From positions 1 to 33,027 of the forward strand of contig JBBDWJ010000148.1 in assembly GCA_040902925.1 (NCBI GenBank): a stretch of 33,027 nt of DNA, read 5' to 3'. Positions within the stretch are counted from its first letter, which is position 1. Each line of letters begins with the position of its first letter. A program made the position numbers and the translations under genes. Positions 1 through 8,705 of the stretch are shown one piece after another. The stretch comes from JBBDWJ01 sp040902925 (GTDB taxonomy: Bacteria; Acidobacteriota; Terriglobia; Bryobacterales; UBA6623). Under the pieces are notes generated by a model. That model had not been told where the DNA came from and did not search any database. It saw nothing but the letters and a program-made list of their open reading frames with translations.

Positions 1-120
1 GGGGTACTGGCGATTGAGGCCGGAACAATGGCACGCTGACCTCGAGTCATGCGCCAGCGGTGGCGACATCGCGCGAGGACTCTGTTGGCGACCGCCGGTG
101 TGCTTTGGGCTCCTCGTCAA

Positions 121-1038
121 TCACAGAACGGAGATCAGCAGACGATTTGCCTCGATGCCGTCGACAACGACCACCACTTCGACCTCTCCCCTACCTGACA
201 GGGAGCGCGGTATGAGCACGTTGATCTGGTCGAGTCCCACGAACTCCGGCTGTTTTCCTGCGGCCAATACTTCCGCCGCTTCACCGCCGATGGCGACCTC
301 AACGGTTTCTCGATAGTTTCGAAGGCCCGTTCCGAACAGGAGCAATATCACCTGGTCATCCGGCTGACCCAGGTCGATCGGTTTGGCCTGAACCGGACTC
401 GTATCGCTGTCGAAGACCGCGACACGAGTCTGAGTTCCATTGGCATCCACGCGAATGGCCAGAGCGGCAGGCACTCCCTGGCCATCGGCGTTCGCCGTGA
501 AGATCCCTGGAGCCACGGCGGCGATCGTTGTCTGCGCAGTCCATTCTCCTTGAGTGGTGCGTATGGTGATTTGGGCAGGGCCGCTTGCCAGTCCCTCGGG
601 AACGGCGCAGTTGATCTGCTCTGGGGAAACGAAAACGAGTCCAGCCGCCTGCACGTTTCCCGCGCTGTCGGTGAACCAGACCGACGTACCCGCGAGTTCC
701 TCCGGCAGTGGAGTGCTCGTGGCCGCGGCCGCTTCGGAGGCGAACCCTTGGCCGAAGATAGCAACAATGGATTCGGCGGCGATGGAGCCGGTCTGATAAC
801 TGGCGCCGTTGGTAACGCCTTCCGCCTCGAAGAACACGTAGACCGGTTTGAGGCGGCGAATGCGATCTAAACGATTCTCGGGAATGTAGATCGTTCCGTC
901 GGCAGCAACCTCGATGTCGGCTGCGCCCGCGAACGGCATTCCCGAGGCTTCGACGTTTTCGCCTCCGACTCCGATTTCGTCCTGACGCCCGGCGATCCAG
1001 TCGATCTGCCCCAGGTGATGTGGCCGACTAGGCCAGGA
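121..1038 (-). pseudogene. Separated C-terminal part of NHL protein: last propeller blade plus Solibacter-type C-terminal domain
   Basis: This frame is open from just after a TGA at 1039-1041 to the TGA at 121-123; its first ATG is at 939. The residues before and after that ATG (IDWIAG..., then IEVAADGTIYIPENRLDRIRRL) form an NHL-type propeller blade like those of the preceding gene. The rest resembles the TIGR03437-type domain: a GASY segment, a beta-rich region with SPEQINCAVP, PGIFTAN, FGTGLRN and a second DQINVLIP. In Solibacter relatives this domain usually ends long exported NHL proteins, so I read this as the 3' end of the gene at 1043-2968, split by a frame change. An independent 272-aa protein from ATG 939 would lack a signal peptide and start inside a blade. 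The function of the domain is unknown; surface attachment or export is only a guess. Confidence 0.6.
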
Positions 1039-1042
1039 TCAC

Positions 1043-2968
1043 CTATGCGTAGCGTGGCCGACGGGCGTGCGCTGCGCGCGATTTTCGGTCGATGCGATGG
1101 AGCTTGAAGATCGAATCGAGGAAGAAAAGCGTACCTTCGGAATCAAAGCTCATTTCGGAAGGGAACGACAGCAGCGCTTGCTGGCGATTGAGCGGCGCCG
1201 ATCCGGGAAACTGAAATCCGCCGCCTGCAAACGGCCGGATTCGGCCGTCGCCGCCGACAGCGCGGATGCGGTTGTTGCCCGAGTCCGAGATATAGACGCG
1301 CCTATCGGGTCCGACCGCAACCGCGGTGGCCGTATTCAGTTGGGCGCGGACCGCGACACTGCCGTCTCCGGAAAAACCGGCTTCGCCGGTGCCCGCGAAG
1401 GTTGTCAGCACGCCGTCTGGGGTGACGCGGTAGACGCGGGTGTGGCTCGCGATATAGAGGTTGTCGTTTTCGTCGAAGGCCAAGCCCCGCACGTCGATCG
1501 AGGCTTGGGTGGCCGCCAGCGGTTGGTCGCCGGGTGTTACCGTCCCGCCGCCCGCAAACCTTCGTATCGTGCCCGAACGGTCGACTACGCGCACGCGGTT
1601 GCTTTGATCGGCGATATAAAGATCGCCTCGCGAGTCCATGACCAAATCCGCGGGGAAGGCCAACTGCGCATTGGTCGCGCGCCCGCCATCACCGGAAACA
1701 CCGAACTCGCCGGTTCCGGCTACTCTCTCAACGATGCCTTCGGGATCAATCTTGCGCACCACGTTGTTCAACCGGTCGGATACGTACATCGATCCGTCGG
1801 GGGCGAGCAGGATTGACTGGGGCTCTTTGAAGCTCGCCTCCGTTGCCGGTCCTCCATCCCCGGTCAGGTGCGGCCGGCCGTAGAGAGTGTCGATTCTGCC
1901 GTCTCGGATGACCCGGATACGGTGGTTTGCGAGATCCGCGAAATACAGGGCTCCCGTTGAGTCGATGGTCAGCGACGCCGGCACATTCAACAAGGCATTT
2001 CTAGCCGGCCCGCCGTCGCCACGGAAGCCTTTGATGTCGCTACCGGCGACGGCTTCCAGGATGCCGGTCGCGGCGGGTACCTTGAAGATGCGATGCTCGC
2101 CGGCGACATAGAGGTTTCCTTGAGCGTCCAGCGTCACGGTGCGAAGGAACCGGAAGGCGGAGTCGGTGGCCGGTATGCCAGTCTGTGGCGTCCCAAAGAT
2201 GCGGCTTCCCAAAACCGTGTGGATCACGCCGAAGCCGTCGATGAGGCGCACCTGGACACCGCCTCCCGTGAAATAGATATCGCCTTGCGGGCTCACGGTA
2301 AGGCCAAACGGATCGCCAATGGCGGCCGCAATAGCCGGGCAGCCGTCGCCCGTGGGCACGAGGGAACCATTTCCGGCAATGGTCGAGATTCTTCCCGAGG
2401 GATCAATGCTGCGGATCCGCCGGTGTTCGCGGTCGGCGATCAACAAGTTGTCGTTGCGGTCGAATGCGAGTTCGCCGATGAGTGTGAATCCGGCGAAGAG
2501 TGCCGAGCCGCCGTCGTTGAGTTGCTCCTTCGGGCCATTCCCGGCGACTGTCGATATGATGCCGTTCAAGTCGATCTTGAGAATCCGTATGCCATCCACG
2601 AAATAGATCTCCCCCTTGCTATTGACCGCGAGGGATCCCGGTGCCCTGAGCAAGGATTGACCGGCCGGCTCGCCGTCGTCAGGCGTGCCCTGTATGGTCG
2701 ATCCGGCAATGGCAAAAGCTCTGCCCTGACGGTCGATGCGAATCAGCCGATAGTGGCGGGCGTCCGAGAGGTAGAGGTCCCCATTGGGCCCGAAGGCGAT
2801 CGACTCAGGGTTCTTGAACCGCATATCGATCGCTGGCCGGCCCGATTCCGTATATGATTTGCCGGCGAATGTGTCAGCCAGGTAGAAAAGCGGATGTGAG
2901 TCTTGAGCGGCGGCGCCGGAGACCCACGCCGACAGTAACAGCGGGGCACACAGAAAGCTTGGTTTCAT
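1043..2968 (-). CDS. Exported NHL-repeat beta-propeller protein (3' end in another frame)
   Basis: The 641-aa product begins with a signal peptide (MKPSFLCAPLLLSAWVSGAAA, cleavage near AQD). It then consists of about ten NHL-like repeats of 50-60 residues, each with a core like G-D-L-Y-(I/V)-A-D-x-x-N-x-R-(I/V)-R followed by D-G-x-I-x-T-x-A-G and G-D-G-G-x-A. Such repeats build beta-propellers that work as extracellular binding modules; no catalytic residues can be recognised. The frame ends in a TAG at 1043-1045 after an arginine-rich, non-repeat tail (SRAAHARRPRYA), which looks like out-of-frame sequence. A further blade and a C-terminal domain follow in another frame. The first ATG with the signal peptide is the obvious start. 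The repeat fold is sure; its ligand is unknown. Confidence 0.8.
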   Translation of the reverse strand: MKPSFLCAPLLLSAWVSGAAAQDSHPLFYLADTFAGKSYTESGRPAIDMRFKNPESIAFGPNGDLYLSDARHYRLIRIDRQGRAFAIAGSTIQGTPDDGEPAGQSLLRAPGSLAVNSKGEIYFVDGIRILKIDLNGIISTVAGNGPKEQLNDGGSALFAGFTLIGELAFDRNDNLLIADREHRRIRSIDPSGRISTIAGNGSLVPTGDGCPAIAAAIGDPFGLTVSPQGDIYFTGGGVQVRLIDGFGVIHTVLGSRIFGTPQTGIPATDSAFRFLRTVTLDAQGNLYVAGEHRIFKVPAATGILEAVAGSDIKGFRGDGGPARNALLNVPASLTIDSTGALYFADLANHRIRVIRDGRIDTLYGRPHLTGDGGPATEASFKEPQSILLAPDGSMYVSDRLNNVVRKIDPEGIVERVAGTGEFGVSGDGGRATNAQLAFPADLVMDSRGDLYIADQSNRVRVVDRSGTIRRFAGGGTVTPGDQPLAATQASIDVRGLAFDENDNLYIASHTRVYRVTPDGVLTTFAGTGEAGFSGDGSVAVRAQLNTATAVAVGPDRRVYISDSGNNRIRAVGGDGRIRPFAGGGFQFPGSAPLNRQQALLSFPSEMSFDSEGTLFFLDSIFKLHRIDRKSRAAHARRPRYA

Positions 2969-3239
2969 GAGATCAACGAATACATACTACGAATCAGAGA
3001 CGGACCAGGGGTGGTGACGTATCGGTTGGCCCTCCGTCGACCGTTCCGGGTCCGAACACCGACCAAGCTTGCCGCCACCACGCAAACCATGCGCATGGCT
3101 TGAACATCGCGGCCTTGGCCCGTCAGATTCTTGATCGCCTCCGGACTTTTGGCACAGCCGCGGAAATCTGAGGGTACACTGTGCCAAAACTAACTCGAAG
3201 TGTTACTTCTAGCATGGGGACTATCGAAATGAATCTAAG

Positions 3240-3315
3240 TGGTGAGGCGGCTGGGACTCGAACCCAGGACCCACGGCTTAAAAGGCCGTTGCTCTACCAA
3301 CTGAGCTACCGCCCC
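3240..3315 (-). tRNA. tRNA-Lys (anticodon UUU), CCA encoded
   Basis: The reverse complement folds into a full cloverleaf. The acceptor GGGGCGG pairs with CCGCCTC (one G-T), the D arm contains AGTTGGTAGA, and the anticodon stem ACGGC/GCCGT holds a seven-base loop CTTTTAA, which gives anticodon TTT. The T arm is CTGGG TTCGAGT CCCAG. The discriminator A at 3243 is followed by CCA in the DNA (3242-3240). It stands alone between the NHL gene and the cobalamin operon. No clear promoter or terminator was found. Confidence 0.97.
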
Positions 3316-3801
3316 CTGTTCAGTGACTTACGACGATTCAGTGCTGAGCGTTGGTGTCTAATCTGTCGGGCTACAACGTAGCACCGGCCTTCACCATACG
3401 GGAACCGGCGGTACCACGGGAGATCCGCAGATTAGGCTCGCCGTCGCCAGGACACTGCAATTCATTCTAGCGAGTTCTGCGGGGCCGCGTATACGGCCGA
3501 GGGTGACGCCCGAGGATCCTCGGGCGCGACCAGAGTCGCCGTTGCCGGTGAGCCTACATCACAGGCGCACCACGAAGCTGCCGATTTGTGCTGCCTCTCC
3601 GCGGTCGCACCGGCCGATTGGGCGGCGCCGCGGAGCGGCAACGGTCCTGGCCTTACGCTCCTGCTTCGCCCGCGGCTCGCCGCCCGGGCGCCTTCATTCT
3701 GTTTTTGGGGATCGGCTAGCAGGCGCCGCTAACTCAGTACTGGCCGACGGCCAACATCACCGGCTCGCCGAAGCTTGGGCTCCTGTGTGACTGGACGAGG
3801 C
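3316..3801. other. 486-bp stretch with no gene recognised
   Basis: This lies between the 5' end of tRNA-Lys and the stop codon of cobT, so it should hold the tRNA promoter and the end of the cobalamin operon transcript. Short open frames run through it on both strands, but none has a ribosome binding site or resembles a protein. A perfect 20-bp palindrome sits at 3507-3526. A GC-rich stretch (about 3610-3700) contains no stem followed by a T-run, so I cannot name a terminator. Confidence 0.5.
3507..3526. repeat. Perfect 20-bp palindrome in the tRNA/cobT spacer
   Basis: CGCCCGAGGA is followed directly by its reverse complement, centred on GGATCC. It could form a hairpin with an 8-bp GC-rich stem and a GATC loop, or be a site for a dimeric DNA-binding protein. 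No T-run follows on either strand, so it is a poor intrinsic terminator. It lies about 190 bp upstream of the tRNA-Lys gene and 275 bp downstream of cobT. Confidence 0.45.
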
Positions 3802-4968
3802 TCACGCGTGCCCGGGGCTTTCTTTGTCCGAAACGCCGGCTGAGGAAAACGTAGCCATTTCTCGATAAAGCCGCAACGCTGCTTCGACGATTCCGATCGC
3901 GAGCGCTGCCCCGGTTCCCTCGCCCAAACGCATGTCCAAGTCGAGCAGGGGACTCCCGCCCAACAGGTCGAGCGCAACGCGATGGCCGGGCTCGGCCGAG
4001 CGATGACCAAAAAATAAGTAGTCGGGTACGTTCGCGGACAAGCGCACTGCGAGCAACGCTGCGGCTGTTGCTATGAGCCCGTCGACACAAACGGGAATTC
4101 GCGCTGCCGCTGCTCCCAACAGAAATCCGGCCATGCCGCCTATCTCGAATCCGCCGACCGTTCGCAACACCGCGAGCGGATCGTTGGCGCCCGGTTTGTG
4201 AAGCGCCAATGCGCGCTGGATAACGGCGGCCTTGTGTTGTCGCTGCTGTTCGCTGATTCCCGTGCCTGCGCCCGTGACGGCCAACGGCTCGGACCCGGCA
4301 ATGGCGGCGATCACCATGCTCGCGGCGGTTGTGTTGCCGATTCCCATTTCGCCGACCGCGAGCAGGCGGTACCCGAGCTGGTTCGCGGCCTGCGCCAGCC
4401 GGATGCCGATCTCGAGGGAACGAACTGCTTGTTCCTCGCTCATCGCCGGCTCGACTGCAGAATTTTTGGTCCCGAGGCTGACTTTGCGGTTGATGACGGC
4501 CAAGCCCGGTTCGAAATCGTGAGCCACTCCCATGTCGACGATGACAGGGTCAATGTCACACTGACGGCACAACACGCTGATCGCCGCGCCGCCCGACACA
4601 AAATTTTGAACCATCTGGTGCGTCACTTCGGCCGGAAACGCGCTGACGCCTTCCGCCGTGACTCCGTGATCGGCGCAAAACACGAATAGGCTCTTGCGCG
4701 GCGCCAGCCATTCGACTTGGCGTGTCGCAAGGCCGTATTGGAGGACGATCTGCTCCAGTCGGCCGAGGCTGCCTCGAGGCTTGGTCAGATTGTCGAGCCG
4801 CCGCTGGATCCGCTCGCGTAGCGCCGGTTTTTCGATCGGTTCGATGGCGCCGATGGTTTGTTCGAGCAGGCTCGACTGCCCGGCCGCGGCCGCTGGTGGA
4901 TGAGGTGAAGACTGCATGCGTCGAAAATTCGTGTCGTATGAGGGGAAGCGACGTGGCGGACCGCGCAC
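3802..4968 (-). CDS. cobT: Nicotinate-nucleotide:dimethylbenzimidazole phosphoribosyltransferase
   Basis: CobT activates the lower ligand of cobalamin, turning dimethylbenzimidazole and nicotinate mononucleotide into alpha-ribazole phosphate in the cytoplasm. The sequence shows the family blocks in order: LTKPRGSLGRLE near the N-terminus, VFCADHGVTAEGVSAFP, GEMGIGNTTAAS, TVGGFEIGGMAGF, the FFGHRSAEPGH segment and LGEGTGAALA, which carries the catalytic glutamate. It is the last gene of the cobalamin operon. A GTG at 4968 shares its G with the TAG of cobC (TAGTG) and has GGAAG four bases upstream, which suggests coupled translation and gives 388 aa. An ATG at 4917 would give 371 aa, nearer the usual 350-360, but has no visible ribosome binding site. 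Function is secure; the start is not. Confidence 0.93.
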   Translation of the reverse strand: MRGPPRRFPSYDTNFRRMQSSPHPPAAAAGQSSLLEQTIGAIEPIEKPALRERIQRRLDNLTKPRGSLGRLEQIVLQYGLATRQVEWLAPRKSLFVFCADHGVTAEGVSAFPAEVTHQMVQNFVSGGAAISVLCRQCDIDPVIVDMGVAHDFEPGLAVINRKVSLGTKNSAVEPAMSEEQAVRSLEIGIRLAQAANQLGYRLLAVGEMGIGNTTAASMVIAAIAGSEPLAVTGAGTGISEQQRQHKAAVIQRALALHKPGANDPLAVLRTVGGFEIGGMAGFLLGAAAARIPVCVDGLIATAAALLAVRLSANVPDYLFFGHRSAEPGHRVALDLLGGSPLLDLDMRLGEGTGAALAIGIVEAALRLYREMATFSSAGVSDKESPGHA

Positions 4969-5582
4969 TACACTTCCACAGATAGCTTATGATACGCGCC
5001 CGGCTGCTGCCGGAAATTGCTGATGCGCTGCCAATCCGGCTGCCAGGCTTCGTTGCTGTTGCCCGGCCGCCTTCGCGCCAATTCCTCGAGAACCGCGTTC
5101 ACTGCTTCGTGCGCAACGACGACCGTGGCTGTCGCCGGGTGGTCGATCAGCGAATTCCAGGCTTGCTCGACCCGGCCAACGAACGCTGTACCCGACTCCG
5201 CGCCGGGGGGAATCGCACTCCACCAGTTCTCTAGCTTTTGGCGCGCGATCTCGGGATCGATCTGTTCGATCTGCTCCCACGTCATGCCGTCCCAACGGCC
5301 GTAAGTGATTTCATTGAGGCGATCGTCTGTATCGACATCGAGGCCGAGCGGCCGTGCGATCCAACAGGCCGTTTCCCGAGCGCGCGCCAAGCGGCTCGAA
5401 ATGATACGCTCGATTCCCTCGTGAGCAAATTCACCCGCGATAACTCTGGCTTGCAGCGAGCCTTCCGCACTCAATCCGGCATCGAATTGCCCAAGCAATA
5501 CGCCTGGCTTTTTCGTAAGACCGTGGCGCACGATGTAGAACCGCTTGTGTTCATCATCCCGTGCCGCCACGCTGCTCACCAT
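4968..5582 (-). CDS. cobC: Alpha-ribazole phosphatase / histidine phosphatase
   Basis: The 204-aa product is a histidine phosphatase: FYIVRHGLTKKPG near residue 15 holds the catalytic RHG, IISSRLARARETA is the second conserved block, GRWDGMTWEQI follows, and VVVAHEAVNAVL carries the second active-site histidine. In this operon it should remove the phosphate from alpha-ribazole phosphate (the CobT product) or from adenosylcobalamin phosphate. The ATG at 5582 overlaps the cobS stop (ATGGTGA). The open frame extends another 123 codons upstream, but that part is low-complexity arginine/alanine sequence lying over cobS in another frame, so I reject it. The general fold is certain. The exact substrate is inferred from the neighbours, because the fold is shared with phosphoglycerate mutases. 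Confidence 0.9.
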   Translation of the reverse strand: MVSSVAARDDEHKRFYIVRHGLTKKPGVLLGQFDAGLSAEGSLQARVIAGEFAHEGIERIISSRLARARETACWIARPLGLDVDTDDRLNEITYGRWDGMTWEQIEQIDPEIARQKLENWWSAIPPGAESGTAFVGRVEQAWNSLIDHPATATVVVAHEAVNAVLEELARRRPGNSNEAWQPDWQRISNFRQQPGAYHKLSVEV

Positions 5583-6319
5583 CTGACCCACGCGAGGAAC
5601 CCGAGCAACACGCCGATCTCTTGAAGCTGATTCGCCGCTCCGAGGCAATCGCCAGTGATGCCGCCGATCTTGCGGTGAAAGTACGCCTGGCACAGCGCGA
5701 CGATCAGTAACGCAATCGCGCCGCTTAACAATGTGGTCTGCCAGCCGAATGGCAGAACGGCGAGCAGCGCCAAAACCCAGGCCGTAGCCAACTGCCGGCC
5801 GCGCAGGCTTTTGGCGAGCGCACCGCCGGAGCCGGGCGTCGCGGCTCCCGCTACGTAGGCCAACGTGACGATCCCGGCGCGCGGCAGCACTTGCGAGGCC
5901 AACAACGCCGTCGGCAGCAGCGGCTCGGGCATCTGCGCCAATCCTTGCCAACGCAGGCCGAATGCCAGGATCAAAGCTACAACGCCGTACGAGCCGATGT
6001 GGCTGTCTTTGAGCACGCGATGAATATCTTCTCGCCTCGTCTGGCTGCCAAACGCGTCGGCCACATCAGCCATACCGTCTTCGTGGAGTCCGCCGGTGAC
6101 TACCGCCCACAGCGCGAGAATCAGAAGCGCAAGAATCACCTGTGGAAGCAACGGCCGCAGAACCGCGTAGAGTCCCCAAGCCATTAGGCCCAGTATCGCG
6201 CCGACAATTGGATAGAGCGCCGCCGACCAGGCGAGCAGCGGCGCACCCATGGGGCGTCGCGGCTCGGGAGTCGGAATCCGCGTCAGGGTTCGAACGGCGA
6301 TAAGGAATGCCGAAAGCAC
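5576..6319 (-). CDS. cobS: Adenosylcobinamide-GDP ribazoletransferase (cobalamin synthase)
   Basis: CobS is the integral membrane enzyme that joins adenosylcobinamide-GDP to alpha-ribazole or its phosphate, the final assembly step. The 247-aa length is typical. Recognisable motifs are the acidic GGLHEDGMADVADAFGS near residue 75, which binds Mg, then RVLKDSHIGSYGV, PRAG and the C-terminal GGITGDCLGAANQLQE. Hydrophobic stretches between them fit five to seven membrane helices. Translation likely starts at a GTG (6319), 46 bp after cobU, the largest gap in the operon. Its end overlaps cobC by seven bases. No alternative identity is likely. Confidence 0.94.
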   Translation of the reverse strand: MLSAFLIAVRTLTRIPTPEPRRPMGAPLLAWSAALYPIVGAILGLMAWGLYAVLRPLLPQVILALLILALWAVVTGGLHEDGMADVADAFGSQTRREDIHRVLKDSHIGSYGVVALILAFGLRWQGLAQMPEPLLPTALLASQVLPRAGIVTLAYVAGAATPGSGGALAKSLRGRQLATAWVLALLAVLPFGWQTTLLSGAIALLIVALCQAYFHRKIGGITGDCLGAANQLQEIGVLLGFLAWVRW

Positions 6320-6365
6320 TGTGTTCGCTCGCGGTACGTTTGGGAGGCTGCGGAAGCGCGCCGTG

Positions 6366-6908
6366 CTAAGAGGCTGGCGGCTTGGATGCAGCGCCCCCCT
6401 TGACCGTCATCGGTACTCCGAAAACCATCCAATACACTTCATCGGCGGCTCGGGCCACTGCCTGGTTCATCTCTCCGGCAAGATCACGAAACTCGCGGGC
6501 CAGCGCGTTTTCCGGAACAATGCCCTGGCCGACCTCGTTGGTGATCAATACTAGTAAAGGGCCGCGCCAGCCCTTCAGAAACCCCGAAAGACTGTTGAGT
6601 TCCTGCCTTGCATCGCGCCCAGGGTCGAGCAGCACGTTGCTCAACCACAAAGTCAAACAGTCCACGAGCAGCAGGTCGTATCGAGGAGCCTCCCGGCGAA
6701 GCGCGCCGGCCAGATCCAGCGGCTCCTCGACAGTCGTCCACAGGGAGCTGCGTTCGGTCTGGTGTCTCGCAATGCGCGAGCGCATCTCATCGTCGCGAGG
6801 CTCACAGGTGGCCAAAAACACAGGGGCGGATGCATGCCTTTCCGCGTACTCCAACGCATAACGGCTCTTGCCGCTGCGCGCGCCGCCGCCGATCAGCACT
6901 ATACCCAC
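6366..6908 (-). CDS. cobU: Adenosylcobinamide kinase / adenosylcobinamide-phosphate guanylyltransferase
   Basis: CobU phosphorylates adenosylcobinamide and then attaches GMP to give adenosylcobinamide-GDP. The product of 180 aa has the P-loop GGARSGKSR at its N-terminus, then ATCEPRDDEMRSRIARHQ with the histidine that is guanylylated in the family, VDCLTLWLSN, and ITNEVGQGIVPENALAREFRDLAGEMNQ. The start is the GTG at 6908: AAGGAG lies six bases upstream and the protein then begins just before the P-loop as in relatives. A longer upstream extension overlaps btuC in another frame and is not credible. The gene overlaps the end of btuC by 10 bases. Confidence 0.94.
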   Translation of the reverse strand: MGIVLIGGGARSGKSRYALEYAERHASAPVFLATCEPRDDEMRSRIARHQTERSSLWTTVEEPLDLAGALRREAPRYDLLLVDCLTLWLSNVLLDPGRDARQELNSLSGFLKGWRGPLLVLITNEVGQGIVPENALAREFRDLAGEMNQAVARAADEVYWMVFGVPMTVKGGAASKPPAS

Positions 6909-7894
6909 AGGCTGCTCCTTCGCGAGCGCAGCAGCCAGATAAAAAACGGCCCGCCGAGCATTGCCGTGATGACGCCGATGGGGATTTCCTCCGGCGCCAT
7001 CACGGTGCGCGCCAGCGTGTCGCACAGAACCAGAAATCCCGCGCCGACGCAGAACGACGCCGGAACCAGCAACCGATGGTCGGCGCCAACCGCCAGCCGC
7101 AGCGAATGCGGCACGATCAATCCGATGAAACCGATTGGACCGGTCAACGCGGTCACCGAGGCAGTTAAAAATGAGCCAAGCAGAAACGAAAAGAATGTCA
7201 GCGCCGGCAGATTGACTCCCCGCGTGGCCGCCCACTCTTCGCCGACCGCCAGTAGATTGAGCGCGGGCGATTTGCGGATTGCCGCGGCCAACGCCACCAA
7301 AATGCCGGCAGCCAAAATGGCGAGCGTGCGGTATTCCAGTGCATCTATGCCGCCCATCAGCCAGCGCACAATCGCAAACGATTGCGTAAAGCCCGCCGAG
7401 TAGTGCAGGAAAAGAATCGCCGCCATGCACATGGCGTTGATTGTCACGCCCGTCAGCAGCAGCGTAAACGAGGACATGCGGCGGCCTTCCGAGGCAATCG
7501 AGACCACCAACAGAATCGTTAAGGCCGCGCCGGCGAAGGCCGTGAACCACACCGCGGGAAACGAACCGACCGAACGCCAACCGAGGCAGATCGCAATGAC
7601 CGCGCCCAGCGCCGCTCCGCTCGAAACGCCCAGCGTATAGGGTTCGGCCAGAGCGTCCCGCAGCAATGCCTGGAAGACAACACCGGCCAGCGCCAGCGCG
7701 CCGCCCGCCAGAGCCGCCAGCAACACGCGCGGCACGCGCGCCTGAAACAGAATCTCTTTATCGGGAGACTGCCCGGCAAGCGCCCGCGCCAGTGTAGCGC
7801 TGCTAGAACCCACCAACGGCATCGTAGCCAAAACTACTAGCAAGAAAAATACGGCCAAGCCGACAGTGATCCAAAACTTGCGGCGGCTCAGCAC
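6899..7894 (-). CDS. btuC: ABC transporter permease, FecCD/BtuC family (corrinoid import)
   Basis: This is a 331-aa polytopic protein with about ten hydrophobic segments. FecCD-family signatures are visible: RVPRVLLAALAGGALALAG, QALLRDALAEPYTLGVSSGAALGA, LTGPIGFIGLIVPHSLR and the C-terminal GGPFFIWLL. It forms the inner-membrane channel of a vitamin B12 or siderophore type importer. Its position between btuD and cobU under a B12 riboswitch argues for corrinoids. The start is a GTG at 7894, one base after the btuD stop. From sequence alone it could be a ferric-siderophore permease; the context makes B12 much more likely. Confidence 0.9.
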   Translation of the reverse strand: MLSRRKFWITVGLAVFFLLVVLATMPLVGSSSATLARALAGQSPDKEILFQARVPRVLLAALAGGALALAGVVFQALLRDALAEPYTLGVSSGAALGAVIAICLGWRSVGSFPAVWFTAFAGAALTILLVVSIASEGRRMSSFTLLLTGVTINAMCMAAILFLHYSAGFTQSFAIVRWLMGGIDALEYRTLAILAAGILVALAAAIRKSPALNLLAVGEEWAATRGVNLPALTFFSFLLGSFLTASVTALTGPIGFIGLIVPHSLRLAVGADHRLLVPASFCVGAGFLVLCDTLARTVMAPEEIPIGVITAMLGGPFFIWLLRSRRSSLWV

Positions 7895-7895
7895 G

Positions 7896-8705
7896 CTACG
7901 CCCCTACGCCTGCCGGCCCAGGAACATCCTCCGGCGGCTGACAATAGTAAACCCAAGGCCGCCCGGAATGGTCGGGGCGAATCTCGACGTCGACTTCAAA
8001 CACCTCGCGCAGCAAATCGGTTTGTATTACCTCGCTAGGCGCGCCATCAGCGGCGACCCTTCCACGCGAAAGCACAACGATACGGTCTCCATAGGAAGAA
8101 GCCAGATTCAGGTCATGCGTGACCGCAACGACCGCCGTGCCTCCGCGAGCTAGCCGCCGCAGCAAGCTGTACGTCTGGATCTGATGTTTTAAGTCCAAAA
8201 AAGTTGTCGGCTCGTCGAGCAGCAAAACCGCCGGCTCTTGCGCCAGCGCGCCTGCCAGCACGATACGCTGCCGTTCGCCGCCGCTCAGCACCGGAAAAGG
8301 CCGCTGAGCAAAAGGCGTGCAGTCGGTCAGCTCCATCGCGCGCCGCACAGCTTCGCGGTCGGCGGGCGACTCAAACAAACCGTTGCAATAAGGAGTGCGG
8401 CCCATGAATACGACCTGCTCGCCGGTGAACGGAAACTCGAGACGCAGCATTTGCGGCACGAACGCCATGCGCCGCCCGAGCTCGGGTTTGTTCCACTCGG
8501 AAATCTCGCGGCCCATGAACCGGCAGCGGCCTTCGTAGTCGCGCCGAAAGCCGGACAACACCGACATCAGCGTCGACTTGCCCGCGCCGTTCGGTCCAAC
8601 AATGGCCGTCATCTCCCCGGGCCGGAACTCGAGCGAGACGCCTTCGACGATCCGCGCGCCGCCGATCCGCACGCCGACACCTTCCAGTTCGTAGATGGCG
8701 CTCAT
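7896..8705 (-). CDS. btuD: ABC transporter ATPase (corrinoid import)
   Basis: The 269-aa ATPase has Walker A GPNGAGKST near residue 38, Q-loop FVPQM, signature LSGGERQRI, Walker B VLLLDEPTTFLD and the switch histidine in VAVTHDLNLA. The order and spacing are those of the FecE/BtuD/HmuV group. It should power the BtuC channel. The ATG at 8705 overlaps the btuF stop (ATGA). The C-terminal part after the switch region (about 60 residues, ending in a proline/glycine-rich tail) is typical for this subgroup. Confidence 0.9.
   Translation of the reverse strand: MSAIYELEGVGVRIGGARIVEGVSLEFRPGEMTAIVGPNGAGKSTLMSVLSGFRRDYEGRCRFMGREISEWNKPELGRRMAFVPQMLRLEFPFTGEQVVFMGRTPYCNGLFESPADREAVRRAMELTDCTPFAQRPFPVLSGGERQRIVLAGALAQEPAVLLLDEPTTFLDLKHQIQTYSLLRRLARGGTAVVAVTHDLNLASSYGDRIVVLSRGRVAADGAPSEVIQTDLLREVFEVDVEIRPDHSGRPWVYYCQPPEDVPGPAGVGA

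Noticed and set aside
3503..3790. 95-codon plus-strand frame in the tRNA/cobT spacer
   Set aside because: No ribosome binding site, arginine/proline-rich composition and no resemblance to a protein.
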